This document shows positions 19,642 to 29,146 of a stretch of 64,000 nucleotides of DNA, piece after piece. Under the pieces are notes generated by a model, which was given only the letters and a program-made list of their open reading frames with translations, made no database searches and was not told the origin of the DNA. The DNA is from Mycolicibacter acidiphilus (GTDB lineage: Bacteria; Actinomycetota; Actinomycetes; Mycobacteriales; Mycobacteriaceae): NCBI RefSeq assembly GCF_018455725.1, contig NZ_JAHCLR010000001.1, positions 1-64,000 on the forward strand, read 5' to 3'. Position 1 is the stretch's first letter, and every line of letters begins with the position of its first letter. A program made the position numbers and the translations under genes.

Positions 19642-20064
19642 CTAGCCACACTCGCCGCAGATGCCGGTGAGCGGCAACTCCACATAGCAGGTGCTGCAGA
19701 GCGCCGCTTCGCGTCGGACGTCGCGAGCCCGTGTGCTGCCCGGACGCACCTGAGTCGTCGGATGCGCCACGTACCACGTTCCCTTCCGTGAACTGGGTCC
19801 GCGGTCGGCACCAGCGCCGGCGAAGCGAAGGACTTCGTCTTCGGAGACGAAACCGGTGGTGTACCCGTAGTAGATGTGGAGATCGGGGAGACCGTCTCGC
19901 CGTCTGGCACGGACATACGGCTTGTCGACGTTTACCACCGCCTGGCACCCGGCGATCCCGACGGCCGTCGTTACACGCTCGATGAACCCGTGGTTCTCCA
20001 GGGAAATCTTCGCCTTGGAAAGTGCTCCGAGGAGGGAGTCGGCTCGATCTTCTGCTGTTGTCAT
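19642..20064 (-). CDS. Uncharacterised protein with C-terminal zinc ribbon
   Basis: A 140-residue protein that I do not recognise. Its N-terminus is helical (TTAEDRADSLLGALSKAKIS). The middle contains a basic and aromatic stretch (YVRARRRDG, then HIYYGYTTGF), and the last 20 residues hold four cysteines as C-x2-C-x9-C-x2-C, a zinc ribbon. It precedes the helicase fragment in the same direction with 18 bases between, so the two were one operon. A TATTCT -10-like box ends about nine bases before the ATG. Role unknown; an accessory of the lost helicase system is a reasonable guess. Confidence 0.6.
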   Translation of the reverse strand: MTTAEDRADSLLGALSKAKISLENHGFIERVTTAVGIAGCQAVVNVDKPYVRARRRDGLPDLHIYYGYTTGFVSEDEVLRFAGAGADRGPSSRKGTWYVAHPTTQVRPGSTRARDVRREAALCSTCYVELPLTGICGECG

Positions 20065-20182
20065 GGTTGCCCGAGAATAGGCCTGACCGCCGACATTTCG
20101 GTGGATGGTGCAGCCGGGGTTGCCACCGGGAATGCATCGAAGCACCCCGAGGGGAGGACCGACGGATTCAGCGCACCGCGCC

Positions 20183-20404
20183 TCAGGCGTCCTTCTCGTC
20201 GCTCTCCCCAGTGAAGACCTCCTTGGTCCGCTCAACCGCGTGGCTGGCGATCTCCATGGAGTCCTGCACGATCGCGCTGACCCCGCCGGAGATGTCGCCG
20301 CGGATGATGTCACCGGCGTCCTCGACGATGTCCGAGGCCTTGTCGACCGCATGGGCGGCGATGTCCCGGACCGCGTTGAACGCATCCTTGGGGGTGAGGG
20401 CCAT
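20183..20404 (-). CDS. Conserved mycobacterial small protein (Rv1893-like)
   Basis: A 73-residue, probably amphipathic helical protein (VRDIAAHAVDKASDIVED, later SMEIASHAVERTKEV). It has an internal repeat of the AxHAVDxA type and resembles the small mycobacterial proteins of the Rv1893 kind. Function unknown. ATG start with AGGAGAC upstream. It sits alone between the broken island and gluABCD and faces the same way as both. Confidence 0.65.
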   Translation of the reverse strand: MALTPKDAFNAVRDIAAHAVDKASDIVEDAGDIIRGDISGGVSAIVQDSMEIASHAVERTKEVFTGESDEKDA

Positions 20405-20467
20405 GGAAGTCTCCTGTCGTTGACGGTTGATCAGACTCTAGCCCGCCGAACCGCACGCGGGCAGGGG

Positions 20468-21343
20468 CTAAACGACCGGGGCACCGGGGGCGCCCTCCGG
20501 CTCGATCGTCGCCGCCTCCAGCGGACTGCGACGCGAACGGCGCAACCGGCCCTCCAGTCCTATCGCGCCGGCCGACAGGACCAGGTTGCCGACGATCATC
20601 AGCGCGGCGATCACCAGCAGCGCGGGCAGGTAGTTGCTGTACTGGGAGCCGACCACGGTGCCCTGCCGCACCATCTCCACGAACGTGATCTGATACCCGA
20701 TCGCGGTGTCCTTGAGCACCACCACCAGTTGCGACACCAGCACCGGCAGCATCGTGGTGATCGCCTGCGGCAGCAGGATCAGCCGCATCGATTGCCGCCA
20801 GTTCAACCCGAGCGCGGCCGCGGCCTCGGACTGCCCGCCCGGCAGTGCGTGCACTCCGGCGCGCACGATCTCGGCGATGACGGCGCCGTTGTACAGCGTC
20901 AGCCCGGTGATCACCCCGGCCAGCGCGATCTGCTGCGGCGGAAACGCCTCCAGCATCCCGTAGAGGAAGTAGGCGAAGATCATCATGATCAGCACCGGGA
21001 TCGCCCGGAAGAACTCCACCAGCACGGCGCAACACCACCGCACCGGCCGGATCCCCGACATCCGGCCCACACCGAGGGCCACCCCGAGCAGCAGCGCCAG
21101 CCCGATCGACCACGCCGCCGCGGTCAGCGTGCCAGCCACCCCCGGCAGCACGTAGGTCCGCCACAGGTCGGCGGTGAGAAACGGCGCCCATTTCTCCCCA
21201 GTCAGCTGTCCCTTGGCCGACAGCCGCGAGAACACCGCCCAGCCCAGCAGCACCGCGATCAGCACGGTCAGCACCGACAGCGCACGGTGTCGGGCCCGAG
21301 CCCGGGGACCGGGTGCGTCGAAGACGACGGTGGCGGCGGTCAT
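20468..21343 (-). CDS. gluD: Amino-acid ABC transporter permease (GluD-type)
   Basis: The 291-residue second permease of a polar amino-acid uptake system. It has about five or six hydrophobic helices, with the EAA loop that contacts the ATPase visible as GQSEAAAALGLNWRQSMRLI near residue 180. An extended C-terminal tail is Arg- and Pro-rich. ATG start overlapping the gluC stop by four bases. The order of the operon is gluA-gluB-gluC-gluD, as in the Corynebacterium glutamicum glutamate uptake system; substrate specificity is inferred from this order. Confidence 0.85.
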   Translation of the reverse strand: MTAATVVFDAPGPRARARHRALSVLTVLIAVLLGWAVFSRLSAKGQLTGEKWAPFLTADLWRTYVLPGVAGTLTAAAWSIGLALLLGVALGVGRMSGIRPVRWCCAVLVEFFRAIPVLIMMIFAYFLYGMLEAFPPQQIALAGVITGLTLYNGAVIAEIVRAGVHALPGGQSEAAAALGLNWRQSMRLILLPQAITTMLPVLVSQLVVVLKDTAIGYQITFVEMVRQGTVVGSQYSNYLPALLVIAALMIVGNLVLSAGAIGLEGRLRRSRRSPLEAATIEPEGAPGAPVV

Positions 21344-22020
21344 CGGGTCGCCGCCCAGCGTCGGCCCAGCCAACCGAAGAACAAGCCGAGCGGCAGTGTC
21401 AGCACCACGAAGCCGGCCGCGAACACAGTGCCCACCTCCAGCAGCGCCGCGGTGTTCTCGATCATCGTCTTCATCAGCAGCGCCGCCTCGGCGACCCCGA
21501 TCGCCGACGCCAGTGTGGTGTTCTTCGCCAGAGCGATCAGCACCGAACCCAACGGGATGATCACCGCCCGAAAGGCCTGCGGCAGCAACACGATCCGTAG
21601 ATTCTGACTGAAACTCAACCCCAGCGAGCGGGCCGCTTCGGCCTGCCCCATCCCGACCGTGTTCACCCCGGCCCGCAGCGCCTCGCAGACGAACGACGCG
21701 GTGTAGACGGTCAGGCCGAGCACCGCCAGCCGGAAGTTGCTGTCGTCGATCGACGTCGGCGACTGCGGGTCGACCAGGGTCACCCCCAGGGTCTGCGCGA
21801 GGCCGAACGAACACAGCAGGAGCAGCAGGGTCAGCGGCGTGTTGCGCACCAGGTGCACATAGCCGGTGCCGAGCCACCGCAGCACCGGCACCGGGCCCAG
21901 GCGCATCGCCGCCAGGACGGTGCCCAGGATCAGCGCCCCGACGGCGGAGCACACCGCCAGCGCGATCGTGGTGGTGAACGCCTCCACGATCTGCCAGCGG
22001 TAGTCCGCGACGGCGTTCAC
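21340..22020 (-). CDS. gluC: Amino-acid ABC transporter permease (GluC-type)
   Basis: A 226-residue permease with an EAA loop (GQAEAARSLGLSFSQNLRIV near residue 130) and the conserved HLVRNTPLTLLLLL motif near residue 52. The GTG at 22020 overlaps the gluB stop (GTGA) and is preferred to a longer start further upstream. It overlaps gluD by four bases. Together with GluD it forms the membrane channel. Confidence 0.87.
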   Translation of the reverse strand: MNAVADYRWQIVEAFTTTIALAVCSAVGALILGTVLAAMRLGPVPVLRWLGTGYVHLVRNTPLTLLLLLCSFGLAQTLGVTLVDPQSPTSIDDSNFRLAVLGLTVYTASFVCEALRAGVNTVGMGQAEAARSLGLSFSQNLRIVLLPQAFRAVIIPLGSVLIALAKNTTLASAIGVAEAALLMKTMIENTAALLEVGTVFAAGFVVLTLPLGLFFGWLGRRWAATR

Positions 22021-22829
22021 GGCTGCTCGATCGGCGGGGGAGCGGGCACCGAAATCCCCGCCGCGCCGAAGTTCGCCAGGAACGCCGTCCGCCACGCGCC
22101 GTCGTTCTCCATCTCGGCGATCGCGGAGTTGATCCGGTCCCGCAGGCCGTCGCGGCCCTTCTTCAGACCGATCCCGTACAGCTCGGTGGAGAACGGCTCG
22201 CCGACCAGTTTGAAGGCGCCGGGGCTCTGCGCGGCGAACCCGGCCAGGATCACGTCATCGGTGGTGACGGCGTCGATCGCGCCGTTGCGCAGCGCCTCGA
22301 TGCAGGCGGCGTAGGTGTCGTAGCGCTGCAACTGCACGCCCGGATAACGGTCCTTGATGCGCTGCGCCGGGGTGGAACCCGACACCGAACACAGCTTCTT
22401 GTGGTTCTGCAGCGACGCGGTGCCGGTGATGTCGTCGTGGTCGGCGCGCACCAGCAGCGACTGCCCGGTGCGCAGGTACGGCCCGGCGAAGTCGACGCGC
22501 TGCCGGCGAGCGTCGGTGATCGAATACGAGGCCACGATGTAGTCGACCTGACCGTTGCGCAGCAGCATCTCGCGCTGCCCCGACGGCGCCTCGATCCAGG
22601 TGATCCGATCCGGCGGGTAGCCGAGCCGCCCGGCAACGTAGCGGGCCACGTCGACGTCGAAACCGCTCAGCGTCCCGTCGGGCTTTTTGATGCTCAGCCC
22701 CGGCTGATCGAATTTGACGCCGACGGTGATCGTCCCGCTGTCATGCGCCGTGCAACCTGCCAACGCCGACAGCACCGCGACGGCGGTGCCGGCCGCCGTC
22801 AGCGCACGCGTCAGCCACCGGGGCACCAT
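22017..22829 (-). CDS. gluB: Amino-acid-binding lipoprotein (GluB-type)
   Basis: The extracytoplasmic substrate-binding component. The 270-residue protein has a lipoprotein signal with a lipobox (LSALAGC, Cys about residue 25). A periplasmic-binding-protein type II fold follows, with FDVDVARYVAGRLGY near residue 58 and YIVASYSITDARRQRVDFAGP near 95. GSTPAQRIKDRYP and the two Cys (one in KKLCSV, one in YAACIEAL) are in the second lobe. The ATG at 22829 shares one base with the gluA stop. Binding of glutamate or another polar amino acid is inferred. Confidence 0.88.
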   Translation of the reverse strand: MVPRWLTRALTAAGTAVAVLSALAGCTAHDSGTITVGVKFDQPGLSIKKPDGTLSGFDVDVARYVAGRLGYPPDRITWIEAPSGQREMLLRNGQVDYIVASYSITDARRQRVDFAGPYLRTGQSLLVRADHDDITGTASLQNHKKLCSVSGSTPAQRIKDRYPGVQLQRYDTYAACIEALRNGAIDAVTTDDVILAGFAAQSPGAFKLVGEPFSTELYGIGLKKGRDGLRDRINSAIAEMENDGAWRTAFLANFGAAGISVPAPPPIEQP

Positions 22830-23614
22830 CAGTGGTCGAGCACCTTCGCGAGGAAGTCCCGGGCGCGGGCCGTCGTCGGGTCTGCGAAGAACTGCGCGGG
22901 CGGGGCGTCCTCGACGATCGCCCCGTCGGCCATGAACACCACCCGGTCGGCGACGCGGCGCGCGAACCCCATCTCGTGGGTCACCACCACCATCGTCATC
23001 CCGTCGGCGGCCAGCGCCGTCATCACCGACAGCACCTCGGTGACCATCTCCGGGTCCAGCGCGCTGGTCGGCTCGTCGAACAGCATCACCTTGGGGTCCA
23101 TCGCCAGGGCGCGGGCGATCGCCACCCGCTGCTGCTGCCCGCCGGAGAGCTGACCGGGATGCTTGCCGGCCTGATCGGCGACGCCGACCCGCTCCAGCAG
23201 GGCCAGTGCCCGCTGTTCGGCGTCCCGGCGCGACGTCCCGTGCACCTTCATCGGTGCCAGTGTGACGTTGGCGAGGACGGTCTTGTGCGGGAACAGGTTG
23301 AACGACTGGAACACCATGCCGACCTGCGCCCGCAGCCGGGCCAGGTCCCGGCCCTCCGCGGGCAGTGGCTGGCCGTCGATGGCGATGACGCCGGAGTCGA
23401 CGGTCTCCAGTCGGTTGATGGTCCGGCACAGGGTGGACTTGCCGGACCCGGACGGGCCGAGGATCGTCACCACCTCGCCGCGCGCCACGTCGAGGTCGAC
23501 GTCGCGCAGCACGTGCACGTCGCCGAAATGCTTGTTGACGCCCCGGATGGTGATCATCGGCACCGGGTCCGACTCCGGGGCCTTCGACGGCGTCTGGGGC
23601 CCGCCGTTCGTCAT
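22829..23614 (-). CDS. gluA: Amino-acid ABC transporter ATP-binding protein (GluA-type)
   Basis: The 261-residue ATPase of the transporter. Walker A is GPSGSGKST at residues 53-61, the signature is LSGGQQQR near 155, and Walker B with the catalytic Glu is [12 protein letters not shown] near 175. The start at 23614 is an ATG; a Met 19 codons later ([11 protein letters not shown]) would also give a typical N-terminus. It is divergent from miaB with about 90 bp between them. The cluster is not present beside miaB in M. tuberculosis as I remember it. Confidence 0.9.
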   Translation of the reverse strand: MTNGGPQTPSKAPESDPVPMITIRGVNKHFGDVHVLRDVDLDVARGEVVTILGPSGSGKSTLCRTINRLETVDSGVIAIDGQPLPAEGRDLARLRAQVGMVFQSFNLFPHKTVLANVTLAPMKVHGTSRRDAEQRALALLERVGVADQAGKHPGQLSGGQQQRVAIARALAMDPKVMLFDEPTSALDPEMVTEVLSVMTALAADGMTMVVVTHEMGFARRVADRVVFMADGAIVEDAPPAQFFADPTTARARDFLAKVLDH

Positions 23615-23703
23615 GGGGTTCGACCCTACCGAGGACCCGGCCGCCCCGGTGCCGCAAATGGTGCGGTTCCGCTGATCGACCCGAACCGCCGTACCATGTC
23701 CGG

Positions 23704-25176
23704 GTGAGTTCGACGGCGGTTGAGCAGCGGGTGCGCACCTACGAGGTGCGCACCTATGGCTGTCAGATGAACGTGCATGACTCCGAGCGGATCGCCGGGA
23801 TGCTGGAGCAGGCCGGCTACCGGCGGGCGTCCGAGGGGGCCGACGCCGACCTGGTGGTCTTCAACACCTGCGCGGTCCGGGAGAACGCCGACAACAAGCT
23901 GTACGGCAACCTGAGCCACCTGGCGCCGAACAAACGCAGCAACCCCGACATGCAGATCGCGGTCGGCGGGTGCCTCGCCCAGAAGGACAAGGACGGCGTG
24001 CTGAGCAAGGCGCCGTGGGTGGACGTCGTCTTCGGTACCCACAACCTGGCGTCGCTGCCGGTGCTGCTGGAACGGGCCCGGCACAACAAAGAGGCCCAGG
24101 TGGAGATCCTGGAATCGCTGCGGGAGTTCCCGTCGTCGCTGCCGGTGGCGCGGGAATCCGCTTACGCGGCATGGGTTTCCATCTCCGTCGGCTGCAACAA
24201 CAGCTGCACGTTCTGCATCGTGCCGTCGCTGCGGGGCCGCGAGGTGGACCGCAGCCCCGACGACATCCTCGCCGAGGTGCGGGCACTGGCCGAGCAGGGC
24301 GTGATCGAGGTGACGCTGCTCGGGCAGAACGTCAACGCCTACGGGGTGTCGTTCGCCGACCCGGCGCTGCCACGCGACCGCGGTGCGTTCGCCGCGCTGC
24401 TGCGGTCCTGCGGTGAGATCGACGGCCTGGAGCGGGTCCGGTTCACCTCACCGCACCCGGCCGAGTTCACCGACGACGTCATCGAGGCGATGGCGCAGAC
24501 CGCGAACGTCTGCCCGCAGTTGCACATGCCGCTGCAGTCCGGGTCGGACACCGTCCTGCGCGCCATGCGCCGGTCCTACCGGGCCGACAAGTACCTGGGC
24601 ATCCTGGACCGGGTGCGCGCGGCGATCCCGCACGCCGCGATCACCACCGACCTGATCGTCGGCTTCCCCGGCGAGACCGAACAGGACTTCCAGGACACCC
24701 TCGACGTGGTGCGGGCATCCCGGTTCTCGACGGCGTTCACCTTCCAGTACTCCAAGCGGCCCGGCACCCCGGCCGCCGACCTGCCCGGCCAGCTGCCGAA
24801 AGAGGTCGTGCAGGAACGCTACGACCGGCTGATCGCGCTGCAGGAGGAGATCTCCTGGTCGGAGAACAAGGCGCAGATCGGCCGCGAGGTGGAACTGCTG
24901 GTCGCCGTCGGGGAGGGTCGCAAAGACGCGCAGACCGCGCGGATGAGCGGACGAGCCCGCGACGGCCGACTGGTGCACTTCACCCCGGGCGCCGACGAGG
25001 TGCGCCCCGGCGACATCGTCACCACCACGGTGACCGGCGCCGCGCCGCACCACCTGCTCGCCGACAGCCCGCTGCACAGTCACCGCCGCACCCGCGCCGG
25101 CAACAGCCACGGCGCTCCGGCGCCGGGCGTGGGCCTGGGCATGCCGAAGATCGGACCGCCCGGAGGTGCCCGGTGA
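23704..25176 (+). CDS. miaB: tRNA methylthiotransferase MiaB
   Basis: MiaB is a radical-SAM enzyme that adds the methylthio group to i6A37 of tRNAs reading UNN codons. The 490-residue protein has three Cys of the N-terminal cluster at 20, 56 and 90 (YGCQMN, NTCAVRE, VGGCLAQ). The radical-SAM cluster CNNSCTFC is at 164-171, and a C-terminal TRAM domain follows ([20 protein letters not shown]). GTG start. Its substrate is made by MiaA, encoded about 5 kb downstream on the same strand. The next gene overlaps it by four bases. Confidence 0.95.
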   Translation: MSSTAVEQRVRTYEVRTYGCQMNVHDSERIAGMLEQAGYRRASEGADADLVVFNTCAVRENADNKLYGNLSHLAPNKRSNPDMQIAVGGCLAQKDKDGVLSKAPWVDVVFGTHNLASLPVLLERARHNKEAQVEILESLREFPSSLPVARESAYAAWVSISVGCNNSCTFCIVPSLRGREVDRSPDDILAEVRALAEQGVIEVTLLGQNVNAYGVSFADPALPRDRGAFAALLRSCGEIDGLERVRFTSPHPAEFTDDVIEAMAQTANVCPQLHMPLQSGSDTVLRAMRRSYRADKYLGILDRVRAAIPHAAITTDLIVGFPGETEQDFQDTLDVVRASRFSTAFTFQYSKRPGTPAADLPGQLPKEVVQERYDRLIALQEEISWSENKAQIGREVELLVAVGEGRKDAQTARMSGRARDGRLVHFTPGADEVRPGDIVTTTVTGAAPHHLLADSPLHSHRRTRAGNSHGAPAPGVGLGMPKIGPPGGAR

Positions 25177-25766
25177 GCGGCGGTTCCGGAGACGCCGACT
25201 TCGAGGCCTACCGGGCCGACATCGAGGCCGCCGAACGCCGCGTCGCGCAGGAGATCGACCCCGGCGGCCGCGCCCTGGTCGTCGCCATCGGGGTGTTCGT
25301 GCTGCTGGGATCGTTCCTGCTGCCGCACACCGGCAGCGTCCGCGGCTGGGATGTGCTGTTCGCCGACAACGGCGCGCGCGAGGCGCTGGTGACGCTGCCG
25401 TCGCGGCTGTTCATGTGGATGGCGCTGGTGTTCGGGGTCGGCTTCTCGCTGCTGGCGCTGCTGACCCGCCGCTGGACGGTGGCCTGGGTGGCGCTGGCCG
25501 GCACGGCCGTGACCAGTGTCGTCGGACTGCTGGCGGTGTGGTCCCGGCAGACGGTGATGGCGGGCCACCCCGGCCCCGGCATCGGGCTGATCCTGTCCTG
25601 GCTCACCGTGATCGTGCTGACGTTCCACTGGGCGCGGGTGGTGTGGGCGCGCACCGCGGTCCACCTCGCCGCGGAGGCGCAGCGCCGTGAGCACTCCGCG
25701 CACCGGCAGACCCGCGGCCTGCTGGACGGCCTCGGCGACGGCGACCCGAAGCCGCCCGTCGAGTAA
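25173..25766 (+). CDS. Membrane protein (Rv2732c-like)
   Basis: A 197-residue protein with four predicted transmembrane helices at about residues 33-52, 78-98, 104-124 and 138-158. The N-terminus is acidic, and a His/Arg-rich, likely cytoplasmic tail follows the last helix. No known domain is recognised. GTG start overlapping the miaB stop (GTGA), as in M. tuberculosis, so it is translated with miaB. Function unknown. It ends five bases from the stop of the convergent DUF349 gene. Confidence 0.75.
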   Translation: MSGGSGDADFEAYRADIEAAERRVAQEIDPGGRALVVAIGVFVLLGSFLLPHTGSVRGWDVLFADNGAREALVTLPSRLFMWMALVFGVGFSLLALLTRRWTVAWVALAGTAVTSVVGLLAVWSRQTVMAGHPGPGIGLILSWLTVIVLTFHWARVVWARTAVHLAAEAQRREHSAHRQTRGLLDGLGDGDPKPPVE

Positions 25767-25770
25767 CGCC

Positions 25771-27132
25771 TCAGCGCTTGGTGACGGCCTGCTCGGCCGC
25801 CTGCGCCCACTGCCGCCACTGCTCGGCGCTGGCGTTGGCCTCCGCGGCCTCCTTGTCCTTGCCGGCGGCCTGCGCCTTCTGCGCCTGACGTTCGAACTGC
25901 TCTGCGCGGGTGCGGAATTGGGCCGCCCGCGCGGCGGCCTCCGGGTCCACGGTGCTGACGGCGGGCTCGGTGGCGTCGCGCACCTTCTTCTCCACGGCGC
26001 GCAGCCGGCGCTCCAACTCCTGGGACCGCTCCCGCGGCACCCGGCCGATCTCATCCCACTTGGTCAGGATCGACCGCAGGGCGTTGCGGGTGGCGCCGCG
26101 GTTGGCCGGGTCGAGGCGCTCCGCGTCGGCCAGCAGTGCCTCCTTGGCGGTCGCGTTGGCCTCCAGTTCGGCGTCCCGCTCCGCGTTCTGCGCGTTGCGG
26201 GCGCCGAAGAACACGTCCTGGGCGGCCTTGAATCGCTTCCACAGGGCGTCGTCGGTGTCCTTGCTGGTCCGCCCGGCCGCCTTCCACTCGGTGAGCAGGT
26301 TGCGGAACGCGGCGCTGGTGGCGGCCCAGTCGGTGGAGTTGGACAGTTCCTCGGCGCGCCGGCACAGCTGCTCCTTGCCCTCCCGTGCACCGGCCCGTTC
26401 CCGGTCCAGTTCGGCGAAGTGCGAGCCGCGCCGCCGGTTGAACCCGTCGCGCGCCGCCGAGTACCGCTTCCACAGGGCGTCGTCGACCTTGCGGTCCAGG
26501 CCGGTGATCGTCCGCCACTCGTCGAGGATCGCCCGCAGCCGTTCGCCCGCCGACTTCCACTGGGTGGAGTTCGCGGCCAGTTCCTCGGCCTCCACCGCCA
26601 GCGCCTCCTTGCGGGCGGTGAGCTCCGCACGCTGCTCGTCGCGCTGGGTGCGCTGCTCGGCGACGGCGGCCTCGGCCTGCCCGACGATGGCGGTGATCCG
26701 CGCGGTCAGCGCCTCGACATCGCCGAGCACACTCGCGGTGGGCAGCGACTCGGCCAGGGCCGCCGCTGACGCCTTGATCTTGCGCGCATCACCGCTGCCC
26801 GACGCCAGCCGCTCCTCGAGCAGGGTGACCTCGGTGCTCAGGTCGTCGAACCGCCGGCCGAAGTGCGCGAACGCGGCGTCGGCGTCACCGGCCTGCCAGG
26901 AGCCGATGCTGCGTTCGCCGGCCGGGCCGATCAGCCACACCGTGCCGTCGTCGTCGACCCGGCCGAACTTGCGCGGGTCGTTCGGCGGGGTCCCGGCGGG
27001 CGGGCCGGCCTGGACATTCGCACCGGCACCCGGCCGGGGACCGGGCCGGGGCCCGGGGCGCGGACCGGGCCGAGGCCCAGGACGAAGCCCCGGTGACGGC
27101 AGGGAACCGGGGGAGTCGCTGCTGGTGGTCAT
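25771..27132 (-). CDS. DUF349 coiled-coil protein (Rv2731-like)
   Basis: A 453-residue protein with repeated DUF349 units, each with a conserved Trp in a WKSAGERL-, WRTITG-, [12 protein letters not shown]- or [13 protein letters not shown]-like stretch, separated by charged coiled coil (residues about 125-430). The N-terminus (residues 15-40) contains GPRP repeated four to five times. The function of this family is unknown; it may act on nucleic acid or as a scaffold. The ATG at 27132 begins MTTSSDSPG; an upstream frame lacks a ribosome-binding site. Divergent from the first DMT gene. Confidence 0.82.
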   Translation of the reverse strand: MTTSSDSPGSLPSPGLRPGPRPGPRPGPRPGPRPGAGANVQAGPPAGTPPNDPRKFGRVDDDGTVWLIGPAGERSIGSWQAGDADAAFAHFGRRFDDLSTEVTLLEERLASGSGDARKIKASAAALAESLPTASVLGDVEALTARITAIVGQAEAAVAEQRTQRDEQRAELTARKEALAVEAEELAANSTQWKSAGERLRAILDEWRTITGLDRKVDDALWKRYSAARDGFNRRRGSHFAELDRERAGAREGKEQLCRRAEELSNSTDWAATSAAFRNLLTEWKAAGRTSKDTDDALWKRFKAAQDVFFGARNAQNAERDAELEANATAKEALLADAERLDPANRGATRNALRSILTKWDEIGRVPRERSQELERRLRAVEKKVRDATEPAVSTVDPEAAARAAQFRTRAEQFERQAQKAQAAGKDKEAAEANASAEQWRQWAQAAEQAVTKR

Positions 27133-27324
27133 ATCGTCGTCACCTATACCCTTCGCGCAGACCGCCCGGTCGGACCGTCCGCACCTCTGCCGCGCATCGC
27201 GGCGCACCTACTGGCTCTGCCTATTGAAGCAGTTGCCCCCCGCAGCGCGTCGCCACCTCGGCGGTAACCTGACCGATCGCCACTCGGCTGGCGCAGTGAA
27301 ACCCGAATCCTCAGGAGGCCGGCA

Positions 27325-28202
27325 ATGGCGAAGGAGACCCTCGCCGCGCTGCTGGCGCTGGGTGCGGCGCTGTTCATCGCGATCAGCGACGTGATCCATC
27401 AGCGCAGCGCACACGAGGTTACCGACGAGTCCATCGGCCACGTGGAACTGTTCACCCGGCTGCTGGCCGATCGCCGCTGGTGGATGGGGAGCCTGGTCGC
27501 CGCGGTGGGCTTCACCCTGCAGGCCGCCGCACTGGGCCTGGGCTCGATCCTGTTGGTCGAATCACTACTGGTGACGTCGCTGCTGTTCGCCCTGCCGATC
27601 AGCGCCCGGCAGGCCGGCCGCCGGCTGGGCCGTTCGGTGTGGCTGTGGTCGGCGCTGCTGGTGGCGGCCGAGGCGGTCATCATCACCGTCGGCCGTCCCA
27701 CAGCCGGACTGGAGCGCGCCGAACTGCGCACCTGGATCTGGGTGCTCGCGGTGCTGGCCCCGCTGGTGCTGCTGTGCCTGATCGGGGCCCGGCGGTGGCC
27801 GGGGCGGCCGGCGGCGGTACTGCTGGCGGGACTCTCCGCGCTGTGCTGGGGGGTCTTCGCGGTGCTCACCAAGGGCGTGGTGGATCTGCTCGGTCACGGG
27901 CTGTGGCCGCTGCTGACCGCGCCGGAGCTCTACGCGTGGGCGGCGGTGTCGGTGGCCGGGACGGTGTTCCAGCAGTCGTCGTTCCGGGAAGGCGCGCTGA
28001 CGGCCTCGCTGCCGACGATGACGGGCTGGAGCCGATGGTGGCCGCGGCGCTCGGTGTGGCACTGCTCGGCGAGGTGCTGCGACCGCACCGGGACGGCTGG
28101 TTCACCCTCATCGCCGCCGTCGGTGTGCTGATCGCCGCGGTGGTGGTGCTGTCCCGCGATGAGGCGGTTGTGGAGGGCGGACAGGTATCGTTGCCCGCTT
28201 GA
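27325..28202 (+). pseudogene. DMT/EamA-like transporter, frameshifted
   Basis: The first of two tandem paralogues. Residues 1-233 are in one frame: ALLALGAALFIAISDVIHQR at the start, TASLPTM at the end. The conserved C-terminus (EPMVAAALGVALLGEVL, then TLIAAVGVLIAAVVVLSRD) continues in another frame to a stop at 28202. A single missing base near 28024 explains the change: inserting one T restores TVLEPMVAAALG, the motif of the neighbour (VVAKPLVATALG). Intact length would be about 292 residues with nine or ten hydrophobic helices. Either a recent pseudogene or a sequencing error. Good ribosome-binding site (AGGAGG) before the ATG. Confidence 0.75.
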
Positions 28203-28212
28203 GGAGGTCAAC

Positions 28213-29136
28213 ATGTCGACTGCGAATGTCATAGCGGCGCTGCTCGCGCTCTGCGCCGCGCTGGCGTCCGCGATCGGGGACGTGGTGCGGCAGCGCTCCG
28301 CCCAGGAGATCACCGACAAGGAAGTCGGCCACCTCGAACTGTTCTGGCTGTCGCTGCGCGACGCGCGGTGGTGGGCCGGTGGCGGGGCCGCGGTCGCCAA
28401 CTACGTGCTGCAGGCCGCGGCCCTGGCGGCCGGCTCGGTGATGCTGGTGACCGGCTTGCAGGTGACGGCGCTGCTGTTCGCCCTGCCGATCTACGCCTGG
28501 GTGATCAAGCGCCGGGTGAGCAGCTGGGAGTGGACGTGGGCGGCCGTGCTGGCCGCGGCGCTGGCGGTGGTCGTGGTGGTCGGTGACCCGACCGAGGGCA
28601 CGCACTCCGCGCCGACCCGCACCTGGGTGCTGGTGAGCCTGGTGGTGGGGGCGCTGCTGGTGGGCTGCGCGCTGGCCGCCCGGTTCTTCAGCGGCGGACC
28701 GGCCGCCGCGGTGCTGCTCGCGGTGGTCGCCGGCACCTCGCTGGCGGTGTTCGCGCTGCTGACCAAGGTGCTCGTCGAACTGCTGAAGCACCACGGCTGG
28801 GCGGCGGTGCTGCATTCGCCGGCGCTGCTGCCCTGGCTGGCGGCGACGCTGGCCGGGATGATCTTCCAGCAGTCGGCGTTCCGCGCCGGTGCGCTCACCG
28901 CGTCGATGCCGACCATGGTCGTGGCGAAACCGCTGGTGGCGACCGCGCTCGGCGTGGTGCTGCTCAACGAGCGGATCGACGCCGGCGGTCTCGAGGACCT
29001 CACCGTGGTGATCGGTGTGATCCTGGTGATCATCGCGACCGCCGCGCTGGCCCGCGGCGAGGCCGCCAGCCTCGCCGCCGAATCCGGTGGCAGCGACACG
29101 GCCCGCCCACCGGCGGTGTCGCCGGTGAACAGCTGA
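28213..29136 (+). CDS. DMT-type membrane transporter (Rv2729c-like)
   Basis: A 307-residue integral membrane protein with about nine to ten helices, beginning ALLALCAALASAIGDVVRQR. The signature resembles the drug/metabolite transporter (EamA) superfamily: paired repeats, with FQQSAFRAGALTASMPTMVV at about residue 217. Substrate unknown. ATG start with GAGGAGG seven bases upstream, 10 bp after the stop of the frameshifted paralogue. The two proteins are clearly related throughout, so the pair is a tandem duplication. One homologue (Rv2729c) is present in M. tuberculosis. Confidence 0.75.
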   Translation: MSTANVIAALLALCAALASAIGDVVRQRSAQEITDKEVGHLELFWLSLRDARWWAGGGAAVANYVLQAAALAAGSVMLVTGLQVTALLFALPIYAWVIKRRVSSWEWTWAAVLAAALAVVVVVGDPTEGTHSAPTRTWVLVSLVVGALLVGCALAARFFSGGPAAAVLLAVVAGTSLAVFALLTKVLVELLKHHGWAAVLHSPALLPWLAATLAGMIFQQSAFRAGALTASMPTMVVAKPLVATALGVVLLNERIDAGGLEDLTVVIGVILVIIATAALARGEAASLAAESGGSDTARPPAVSPVNS

Positions 29137-29146
29137 CCACGCCCGC

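Noticed and set aside
19389-19645. Open reading frame continuing from the RES toxin to 19645
   Set aside because: It is the antisense of the helicase N-terminus. It has Ser/Thr-rich composition and no RES-like residues, so it is a fusion tail and not a real toxin C-terminus.
20105-21607. 500-codon plus-strand frame across gluD and gluC
   Set aside because: Antisense shadow of the two permeases; Gln/His/Arg-rich with no domain.
27133-27324. Riboswitch before the first DMT gene
   Set aside because: I looked for M-box, guanidine and SAM-type conserved cores in this 192-base leader and found none.
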